DNA of 64,000 nucleotides from Pseudomonas sp. B21-023. GTDB taxonomy: Bacteria > Pseudomonadota > Gammaproteobacteria > Pseudomonadales > Pseudomonadaceae. Below the pieces are notes generated by a model. It did no database searches, was not told the DNA's origin, and saw only the letters and a list, made by a program, of their open reading frames with translations. This document shows, piece by piece, positions 16,545 to 25,000 of the stretch (its first letter is position 1; each line of letters opens with the position of its first letter). The position numbers were made by a program, and so were the translations under genes. Where the stretch lies: assembly GCF_024749165.1 (NCBI RefSeq), contig NZ_CP087190.1:1572001-1636000 (forward strand), in the 5' to 3' direction.

Positions 16545-17426
16545 TCAGATCTGTTCGAGCAACCAGCCACGAAACGCTCGCAGCGATGGCAGTGCCTCGT
16601 TCCTGGGCGGATAGATCAGGTAGTAGCTGCGCTGGCTGGCGAAGGGCTCACCCGGGCTGAACAGCTCGCCACTGGCCAGTTCGTCCGCCACCAGTATGCG
16701 CGGCACCAGGCCGATGCCGATCCCGGCGCGCACGGCCTGGATCAGGTGCGAGGTCAGCTCGAAGCTTGGCCCCAGGCGCATGGCGCGGTGGGGCAGGGCA
16801 TGGTGGGAAAACCACTCGCCCCAGGCATGGGGGTTGTTGGCGACGTTGAGCAGTACTTCCTCGCTGATCCTTTGCGGGTTCCATTGATCGTCCGCCATGG
16901 CTTGCGGCGGCAGGATCACCACCAGTTCCTCGGCATGCAGGCGATGGCAGATCAGCCCGGGCAAGTCATGGCTGGCAACGCCGATGGCCGCGTCGATCTC
17001 GCTGGTGTCGAAGTTGATGGCTTCGATACGTGAATGAATGTGCACCAGCATGCCGGGGTGGGCGCTGTAGAAGGCATGCAGGCGCGGCAGCAGCCATTTC
17101 GAGCCGAAGGTCGGCAGCGTCGCCAGGCGCAGGGTGCCGACGCCGGACTGATAGGCCAGTGCCTGCAGGGTGGCGCTGCGGATGCGGCCGAGGGCCTCGC
17201 TGAGTTCGCGCTGGTAGAGGCGGCCGACGTCAGTCAAATTCACCTGGCGGCCCTCGCGACGGAACAGTGTCAGCCCCAGTTGTTGCTCCAGTGCCTGCAC
17301 CTGGCGGCTCACCGCGCTCTGGGTCAGCGACAGTTCGGCGGCGGCGCGGGTATAGCTTTCATGCCGCGCGGCGGCCTCGAAGGCCAGCAAGAGCGACATC
17401 GAAGGGGTGAGGTGGCGGTAATTCAT
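16545..17426 (-). CDS. LysR-family transcriptional regulator (GcvA-like)
   Basis: 293-aa regulator. The N-terminal winged helix-turn-helix (about 8-66) reads SYTRAAAELSLTQSAVSRQVQALE, and the C-terminal effector domain (about 95-290) has the periplasmic-binding fold. It is transcribed divergently from the YdiJ-type dehydrogenase, with 151 bp between the starts, the classic arrangement of a LysR regulator and its target. The effector is unknown, but a 2-hydroxyacid or amino-acid derivative is a sensible guess from the neighbours. Confidence 0.9.
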   Translation of the reverse strand: MNYRHLTPSMSLLLAFEAAARHESYTRAAAELSLTQSAVSRQVQALEQQLGLTLFRREGRQVNLTDVGRLYQRELSEALGRIRSATLQALAYQSGVGTLRLATLPTFGSKWLLPRLHAFYSAHPGMLVHIHSRIEAINFDTSEIDAAIGVASHDLPGLICHRLHAEELVVILPPQAMADDQWNPQRISEEVLLNVANNPHAWGEWFSHHALPHRAMRLGPSFELTSHLIQAVRAGIGIGLVPRILVADELASGELFSPGEPFASQRSYYLIYPPRNEALPSLRAFRGWLLEQI

Positions 17427-17577
17427 TCATAAAGCTCATCGATAGCGGCAGGAATATCCGTTTGCCCCTGGCGTGAAACTACAGGAACATTGACGTATTC
17501 GAAATCCTCCCATGATCCATTCATGCCGGAGCGACAAGATTTCCGTGAATTAGCCGATATCAAAGAGGCATCCTTCG

Positions 17578-20500
17578 ATGATCGCCCAGCTGCCGCCCCG
17601 CGCGCCCGCCGCCCAATACCCCGAATTCCTAGAAGCCCTGAGAAGCAGCGGCTTCCGTGGCCAGATCAGCGCCGACTACGGCACCCGCACCGTGCTGGCC
17701 ACCGACAACTCGATCTACCAGCGCCTGCCCCAGGCGGCGGTGTTCCCGCTGGACGCCGACGACGTGGCGCGGGTCGCCACGCTGATGGCCGAGCCGCGAT
17801 TTCGTGACATCAAGCTGACCCCGCGTGGCGGTGGTACCGGCACCAACGGCCAGTCGCTGACCGACGGCATCGTCGTCGACCTGTCGCGGCATATGAACAC
17901 CATTCTCGAAATCAACGTCGAGCAGCGCTGGGTGCGGGTGCAGGCGGGCGTGGTCAAGGACCAGCTCAATGCCGCGCTCAAGCCCCACGGGCTGTTCTTC
18001 GCGCCAGAACTGTCCACCTCCAACCGCGCCACCGTCGGCGGCATGATCAACACCGACGCCAGTGGCCAGGGCAGCTGCACCTACGGCAAGACCCGCGACC
18101 ACGTGCTCGAATTGCACAGCGTGCTGCTCGGCGGTGAGCGCCTGCACAGCCTGCCGATCGACGACGCGACGCTGGAACAGGCCTGCGCCGCGCCCGGCCG
18201 GGTCGGTGCGGTGTACCGCATGGCCCGCGAGATCCAGGAAACCCAGGGCGAGCTGATCGAGAGCACCTTCCCCAAGCTCAATCGCTGCCTGACCGGCTAC
18301 GACCTGGCGCACCTGCGCGACGATCAGGGCCGCTTCAACCTCAACAGCGTGCTGTGCGGGGCCGAGGGCTCGCTGGGCTATGTGGTCGAGGCCAAGCTCA
18401 ATGTGTTGCCGATCCCCAAGTACGCGGTGCTGGTCAACGTGCGCTACACCAGTTTCATGGACGCCCTGCGCGACGCCAATGCGCTGATGGCGCACAAGCC
18501 ACTGTCGATCGAGACCGTCGACTCCAAGGTGCTGATGCTGGCGATGAAGGACATCGTCTGGCACAGCGTCGCCGAATACTTCCCGGCCGACCCCGAGCGC
18601 CCCACCCTGGGCATCAACCTGGTGGAGTTCTGCGGTGACGAACCGGACGAGGTCAATGCCCGGGTCCAGGCCTTCGTCGCGCACCTGCAGGCCGACAAGG
18701 GTGTCGAGCGCCTGGGCCACACCCTGGCTGAAGGCGCCGAAGCGGTGACCCGCGTCTATGTGATGCGCAAGCGCTCGGTGGGGCTGCTGGGCAACGTCGA
18801 GGGCGAAGTGCGCCCGCAGCCGTTCGTCGAGGACACCGCGGTTCCGCCGGAGCAACTGGCCGATTACATTGCCGACTTCCGTGCATTGCTCGATGGCTAT
18901 GGCCTGGCCTACGGCATGTTCGGCCATGTCGATGCCGGTGTGCTGCACGTGCGCCCGGCGCTGGACATGAAAGACCCGGCCCAGGCCGCGTTGGTCAAGC
19001 CGATATCCGATGCCGTGGCGGCGCTGACCAAGCGCTATGGCGGCCTGCTATGGGGCGAGCACGGCAAGGGCCTGCGCTCTGAGTATGTGCCGGAGTACTT
19101 CGGCGAGCTGTACCCGGCGCTGCAGCGCCTCAAGGGCGCGTTCGACCCGCATAACCAGCTCAACCCCGGCAAGATCTGCACCCCCCCGGACAGCGCCGAA
19201 GGCCTGACCCCGGTGGATGGCGTGACCCTGCGCGGCGACCTCGACCGCAGCATCGATGAGCGCGTGTGGCAGAGCTTCGGCAGCGCCGTGCACTGCAACG
19301 GCAACGGCGCCTGCTACAACTACGACCCCAACGACGCGATGTGCCCGTCGTGGAAGGCCACCCGCGAACGCCAGCACTCGCCCAAGGGCCGTGCCTCGCT
19401 GATCCGTGAGTGGCTGCGCCTGCAGGGCGAGGCGAACATCGATGTGCTCGCCGCCGCCCAGCGCAAGGCCTCCTGGCTCAAGGGGCTGCCGGCGCGGCTG
19501 CGCAACAGCCGTACGCGCCGCCAGGGCCAGGAAGACTTCTCCCACGAGGTGTACGACGCCATGGCTGGCTGCCTGGCGTGCAAGTCCTGCGCGGGGCAGT
19601 GCCCGATCAAGGTCAATGTGCCGGACTTCCGTTCGCGCTTCCTCGAGCTGTACCACGGCCGCTACCAGCGTCCGTTGCGCGACTACCTGATCGGTTCACT
19701 GGAGTTCACCATTCCCTACCTGGCCCATGCGCCGGGCTTGTACAACGCAGTGATGGGCTCGAAGTGGGTGAGCCGCTTGCTCGCGGACAAAGTCGGCATG
19801 GTCGACAGCCCGCTGATCAGCCGCTTCAACTTGCAGTCCACCCTCACGCGCTGCCGTGTCCAGATGGCCAGCGTGCCGGCCCTGCGGGAGCTGACCCCGG
19901 CCCAGCGCGAGCGCAGCATCGTGCTGGTGCAGGACGCCTTCACCCGCTACTTCGAGACGCCGCTGCTGGCCTCGTTCATCGAGCTGGCCCATCGCCTGGG
20001 GCACAAGGTGTTCCTCGCGCCCTACAGCGCCAACGGCAAGCCGCTGCATGTGCAGGGCTTCCTCGGTACCTTCGCCAAGGCGGCGATCCGCAACGCCACC
20101 CAGCTCAAGGCCCTGGCCGACTGCGGGGTGCCGCTGGTGGGGCTGGACCCGGCGATGACCCTGGTCTATCGCCAGGAGTACCAGAAGGTCGACGGAGTGC
20201 AGTGCCCTACGGTGCTGCTGCCTCAGGAATGGTTGGTGAATGTGCTACCCGAGCGGGCGCCGGCCAAGGCCGACAGCTTCCGCCTGCTGGCTCACTGCAC
20301 CGAGAAGACCAACGTGCCGGCCAGCACCAGGCAGTGGGAGCAGGTGTTTGCCCGTCTGGGTCTGAAGCTGGTGACCGAGGCCACTGGCTGCTGTGGCATG
20401 TCCGGCACCTACGGGCATGAGGCGCGCAACCAGGCCACCTCGAAGACCATTTTCGAGCAGTCCTGGGCGACCAAGCTGGACAAGGCGGGGGAGGCACTGG

Positions 20501-20595
20501 CGACCGGCTATTCGTGCCGTAGCCAGGTCAAGCGGATGACCGAGAAGCAGCTGCGCCACCCGCTGGAAGTGGTGCTGCAGTTCGCGCAGCGCTAG
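17578..20595 (+). CDS. ydiJ: YdiJ-type FAD-linked dehydrogenase fused to Fe-S and CCG domains
   Basis: 1005-aa multidomain oxidoreductase. Residues about 45-270 form the FAD_binding_4 domain (RGGGTGTNGQSLTDGIVVDL), then a FAD-oxidase C-terminal domain to about 530. A cysteine-containing segment CNGNGACYNYDPNDAMC follows. Next comes a 4Fe-4S motif CLACKSCAGQC (Cys665, 668, 671) plus Cys675 before Pro, and a CCG heterodisulfide-reductase-like domain with GCCGMSGTYGHE (Cys938-939). The length matches E. coli YdiJ (about 1018). YdiJ-type enzymes have been linked to oxidation of D-2-hydroxyacids such as D-2-hydroxyglutarate, passing electrons to the respiratory chain; the substrate here is inferred. 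Divergent from a LysR regulator. Confidence 0.9.
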   Translation: MIAQLPPRAPAAQYPEFLEALRSSGFRGQISADYGTRTVLATDNSIYQRLPQAAVFPLDADDVARVATLMAEPRFRDIKLTPRGGGTGTNGQSLTDGIVVDLSRHMNTILEINVEQRWVRVQAGVVKDQLNAALKPHGLFFAPELSTSNRATVGGMINTDASGQGSCTYGKTRDHVLELHSVLLGGERLHSLPIDDATLEQACAAPGRVGAVYRMAREIQETQGELIESTFPKLNRCLTGYDLAHLRDDQGRFNLNSVLCGAEGSLGYVVEAKLNVLPIPKYAVLVNVRYTSFMDALRDANALMAHKPLSIETVDSKVLMLAMKDIVWHSVAEYFPADPERPTLGINLVEFCGDEPDEVNARVQAFVAHLQADKGVERLGHTLAEGAEAVTRVYVMRKRSVGLLGNVEGEVRPQPFVEDTAVPPEQLADYIADFRALLDGYGLAYGMFGHVDAGVLHVRPALDMKDPAQAALVKPISDAVAALTKRYGGLLWGEHGKGLRSEYVPEYFGELYPALQRLKGAFDPHNQLNPGKICTPPDSAEGLTPVDGVTLRGDLDRSIDERVWQSFGSAVHCNGNGACYNYDPNDAMCPSWKATRERQHSPKGRASLIREWLRLQGEANIDVLAAAQRKASWLKGLPARLRNSRTRRQGQEDFSHEVYDAMAGCLACKSCAGQCPIKVNVPDFRSRFLELYHGRYQRPLRDYLIGSLEFTIPYLAHAPGLYNAVMGSKWVSRLLADKVGMVDSPLISRFNLQSTLTRCRVQMASVPALRELTPAQRERSIVLVQDAFTRYFETPLLASFIELAHRLGHKVFLAPYSANGKPLHVQGFLGTFAKAAIRNATQLKALADCGVPLVGLDPAMTLVYRQEYQKVDGVQCPTVLLPQEWLVNVLPERAPAKADSFRLLAHCTEKTNVPASTRQWEQVFARLGLKLVTEATGCCGMSGTYGHEARNQATSKTIFEQSWATKLDKAGEALATGYSCRSQVKRMTEKQLRHPLEVVLQFAQR

Positions 20596-20605
20596 TGATA
20601 TTGTC

Positions 20606-20715
20606 GGGGCCGCTATGCGGCCCAATCGCCGGCAAGCCGGCTCCCACTCTGATCGCATAAGCCCGAGCCATGCGCTAACCCTGTGGGAGCCGGCTTGCCG
20701 GCGATGAGGCCGGTG
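20606..20715. repeat. REP pair between ydiJ and MFS genes
   Basis: CAATCGCCGGCAAGCCGGCT plus CCCAC faces GTGGGAGCCGGCTTGCCGGC plus GATGAGGCCGG over about 45 bp of unrelated sequence. It lies between convergent genes. Confidence 0.9.
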
Positions 20716-20735
20716 AAGCTACAGCCGAATCAGGA

Positions 20736-21932
20736 TTAATGTGCACTTTGGCGCATCCGCCGCGCCTGGCGATACAGGTACAAGCTCAACACCAGCCCGC
20801 ATCCCGCTGCCGCTGCCGCGAACAGGAAAATCGAGGCAAAGCCGAAGCCTGCTGCCACGGCCCCCACCAAGGGTCCAGTGATGCCCAGCGACAGGTCGAT
20901 GAACAGCGAGTAGGCCCCCACCGCCGCGCCACGGTTGGCCGCCGATACCTGATTGACCGCCTCCACCCCCAGTGCCGGGAACACCAGCGAGAAACCGAAG
21001 CCGCTCAACGCGGCGCCGGCCAGGGCCAGTCCGGGCGTCGGCGCCAGCCAGAGCATCAGCAAGCCCAGGGTTTCTACCGACAGGCAGGCGATAGCCACGC
21101 GAAAGCCGCCGATGCGGTTGATCAGGTTGCCGAACAGCAGCCGCGCACAGATGAAGCTGGCACCGAACAGGCTCAGGGTCAGCGCGGCGTCGGGCCAGCC
21201 GCGGCTGGCGTAGTACAGGGTGATGAAGGTGGCGATGGTGCCGAAACCGATCGAGCCCAAGGCCAGCCCCGAGCCATGCGGGAAAACCTTGCCCAGCACG
21301 CGCAGGAATGGCAGCCGCACCCCTGCCACCACCGGCGCGGCGCGCTTGGGCCAGGCCAGTAGTAGGCCAAGGATGCCGAGCAGGATGATGCTCGCGCCCA
21401 TGCTCCACAGCCCCAGGTGCTTGACCATCACCACGCCCAGCGGCGCGCCGATGGCCAATGCGCCATAGCTGGCGATGCCGTTCCAGGAAATCACCTTGGC
21501 GGTGTTCTGCGAGCCGACCCGGCCAATCCCCCAGCCAATCGAACCCGAGCCCACCAGGCTTTCGGCGCTGCCCAGCACCAGGCGACCAATCAGCAGGCAG
21601 GCCAGGCTCAGCCAGGGCAGGTGGGTGAGGAAGCTGCAGGCCAGCATGAACACGCCGCTCAGGCCACAGCCGAACAGGCCGTACATGACCGCTTTCTTGC
21701 TGCCCAGGTTGTCGATGATGCGGCTGGCAGTAGGGCGGCTGAGCAGGGTGGCCAGGTACTGCACGCTGATCACCAAGCCGGCGACCACGGCGCTGAAACC
21801 CAGGTCGTTGTGCACGTAGCCAGGCAGCACGGCCAGGGGAATGCCGATGTTCAGGTAGCCGATGAAGGTGAACAGGACGATGGCCACCACCTGGGCGGTG
21901 GTCCTTGGTGAAGAAAGGTGAAGCTGGGGCAT
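20736..21932 (-). CDS. Major facilitator superfamily transporter (YhhS-like)
   Basis: 398-aa permease with 12 predicted transmembrane helices. The MFS signature between helices 2 and 3 is visible as [18 protein letters not shown], and helix 4-5 has [20 protein letters not shown]. It resembles the YhhS-type subgroup of putative drug/arabinose-like exporters; no substrate can be assigned. The ATG at 21932 was preferred over a TTG 4 codons earlier. The toxin-like gene upstream on the same strand ends 145 bp before it; that gap holds a small hairpin (TGGTGAAGC / GCTTCGCCA) but no gene. Confidence 0.88.
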   Translation of the reverse strand: MPQLHLSSPRTTAQVVAIVLFTFIGYLNIGIPLAVLPGYVHNDLGFSAVVAGLVISVQYLATLLSRPTASRIIDNLGSKKAVMYGLFGCGLSGVFMLACSFLTHLPWLSLACLLIGRLVLGSAESLVGSGSIGWGIGRVGSQNTAKVISWNGIASYGALAIGAPLGVVMVKHLGLWSMGASIILLGILGLLLAWPKRAAPVVAGVRLPFLRVLGKVFPHGSGLALGSIGFGTIATFITLYYASRGWPDAALTLSLFGASFICARLLFGNLINRIGGFRVAIACLSVETLGLLMLWLAPTPGLALAGAALSGFGFSLVFPALGVEAVNQVSAANRGAAVGAYSLFIDLSLGITGPLVGAVAAGFGFASIFLFAAAAAGCGLVLSLYLYRQARRMRQSAH

Positions 21933-22077
21933 GTGGGGTTCCAATCGTGGTGAAGCTGAGGCTTCGCCATGATAGCCATCTCGACCCAGGCTGGGTATGA
22001 AGCTTGGATCGAGAGGGGGATGAGGCGGCCGCGGTCGTCAAGACCGAGCCACGGTTATCACCTGAGTCTGAGCGGGG

Positions 22078-25000
22078 TCAGATTGGATACTGGTCCAGGT
22101 AGGTCACCCAGAAGTCGGCGTCGGCGTAGTTGAGACTCAGTTGAGGGAGCACCACCCCCCCGCAGGATCTGCAGGTATTCATTCGAGTAAACATATGGAT
22201 TGAGTAGATGCTGTTCGAGGGGTGTTTTTCCTTGAGGATGGTTGCAATCAGGCGTTCCGAATCCAGATAGCGGTCATACGTTCGAACCGACACCCTACCC
22301 GAATGTCGCACAACGGGGAGGCTGACGATGTCTGGATCAGGTGCGCGGTTATGCATCAGCGCACCGGCATCGATGTAGGTGGTATCGCCTACGTTGTGGC
22401 TGTTTACGTCGGGCGTATAGGGTTTGAGATGTAATCCTTCCGCTCGTTTGCCGCCAGCTAATGCGTAATAGACGAATTTTTTTCCATCCTTGGTGACAAT
22501 CGAAGCAAACGCCAGGTTGCTGTTGTTCATCTGCTGGCCAATCATTACAGCGACATCGCGCTGGGCGATATTATTGACCGTCAATGGCACCCAAAGCTCC
22601 TCCCTCCCTTGAATCGGCAGCAGCTCATTCAGGGTTTCGACGATGCTGTTTTTTTCGGCGATATTGCGTTGAGTGATGGGCTTCCAGTCTGAAATCAGAC
22701 TTCTTGTTTCGTTTATAAGACCTTGTTGGGCGTGCTCCCCCGAGAGGATGTTTTCTGCATAGTGAAGCATTTCATTGCGTTCATTGTTGTCGAGGCACCA
22801 TCGCGCATATGCTTGGTAGTCCTTGTTGGCGGGGGAGGCCGCAAGCCACGCCTGCAGCCCTGGCTCACGTTTCGCCACGAGGGCGCAGTACAGCAGCTTG
22901 GCAATATTGTCTCGATCGGTTGAACTGCCGGGTCGCTCGGCGACGAATCGGTACTGATTGGACAGGCGCAAGTACTCGTCGATTTCACTGGCGTCGGTCA
23001 CTGGGGTAAATGTGAGTGCTCCCGGGCCTTGAGGGGTTTTATAAAACTTACCGTTGTCTACTTCCACGTAGATGCTTTTTTGCGCGTTCCATTCCATATC
23101 GAGCCCGCGTAAGCGTCGTTTATCCACGATCTGTTCTGATACTTGTTCCAGTTCTACGACTGGAACGTGGGGGTTGATTGCCTTGGCCTGCGTGCCACTG
23201 ATCGCGGGTGATAGGCCGAAGTTACGCTCTCTGGACATGCGGCCGTTGATCTGGGGTAGGTAAGTCGGTGTGTTGGGTAGCCCCAGGCTGCTGCATTGCT
23301 CCGTGCTCAGTGCAAGCAGTTTCTTTTCCCTTGTGAACTGGACAGGCCGTGTTCCCTTGATGGGCGCATGGTCCCATTTGCAAAACTTTCCTTCGTGAAC
23401 CAGCAGATCCAGCGAGGTGGCCGAACTCAGGTCCGTGGCCGCGATGTTTCGGCGCTCAAGATGAAACTCCCTCGCCTCGAATGCCTGGCTGATTTCCTGC
23501 CCGCGTGTCAGTGGGGGCTGATTGGGAAGCGTGCGTTCGACGGGAAGGCTGATCAACTTGGTGAATGGTGTGCAAGAGACCTCCTCCAGGTCGCGCCTGA
23601 GACGACAGGTCACCTCCGAGGCTGATATGGCCTCCAGGTCGCTGACTGGTGTATTGGATAGTTGCGTCAGGCAAGGTTCGGGCAGGTTGGCATCGAGGTG
23701 GTAGTCGTGACCATCAATCTGGATGTCGTAGTGCGCTGCACCCTTGTAACGAACCCGCAGACGACATGCTTCAGCAATAGCCAGGCTTATCTTGTCGTCT
23801 TCGGACATGACGCCTGCGATACGTGTCGGATAATGCCCTGGACTAATCGAGCCCAGGCTTTTCAAGGGTGTCAATGAAGGTGCTTGTGCCGTTCCTTCGA
23901 CGATAAGCCTAGGTCCGTAGGGCAGGTTGTCGTGTGGATCAAGCAGTTTGTAACTTGTTTTTTCTGGGGTGCCTAGATCCTGCACGAGGCAGTTTTCGGT
24001 ATTTCCCACCTGCATCAGGACGTTCTCTGAGTAGGGATGCGCCCTCTCACTCAAGACTTTCAGGGCAATGCTGTATGCACCCTCTTGCGTCATGTGCACC
24101 AGTGGAGGGGTTCCTCGCAGGTCGTGCAACCAACGCAGCGCAGGCTGCGCGAGCTTTTCCCAGGACTTTACGGATAGCCAGCGTGCAAGTCGGCCCATAT
24201 CTCTATATACGAGAACCGGGCTTTGCTGGGCCAAATGGCTGACCAGCTCCACGATAGCGCTGCTCATTGCTTCGCAAGTGGCTCGCAAGCTGAGGCGACC
24301 GGCTGTACGTATGATTGTCGCGCTCGAGGCAATGAACTTGCCTGCCGGTATCAGGACGCCTATCGAATCCATTACGCACCCTGCGATCACACCTGCCGAG
24401 TGATCACCTTCCGCCAGATCGGAAATGCAGCCATAGAAAGGCAGGATCGCACGCGCGAGGAATTCAGCGATCTTCTTCTCCAGTGCGATCATCTCTTCCC
24501 ATGGGGTGGTGTGAGTGTGATCTGCCTTGAACTGCGCCAGCGTGGATGCGTAGAGGTGCGCTGTCGCAGTAGTGGCCAATGCCTGGAAAAAGTCGGCCTC
24601 ACTGGCCTGGTGCGCATAGACCCGTCTCGATGCTGCAATCAGTTTGCCCTTGCGTGGCGTCTGGAGCTGATTCGCCAGGCGCGAGGGGGTTCCGTTGAGA
24701 TAGGCATCACTGTCCAGGGGTTGCAACGGGGTCGCGCGGGCCTGGAGTTCGCGGTCGTGGTTCCCCCAGTGCTTGTCCATCGTCTCGACAATATTGCCGC
24801 TAAAACCGGTGTTCGGCTCAACCCTGTAACTGAATTGCTGGTTGCAAGGACGAAGTGCACCGGCACTGGGTGTGAGTTCGAAGAAATACTCTTTACTGGC
24901 GTCGTGACTATCGAAATCTTCTCGGTGGTCGCCAGGTTGGCAACGGATGAACAGGCCTTGGATTCCTGTTTGCTCCTCGCTGTCCGACGGTGTGTTGAAC

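Noticed and set aside
21933..22077. Search for an immunity gene immediately downstream of the toxin
   Set aside because: The gap is only 145 bp and holds no frame with a start and ribosome binding site; it contains a small hairpin only.
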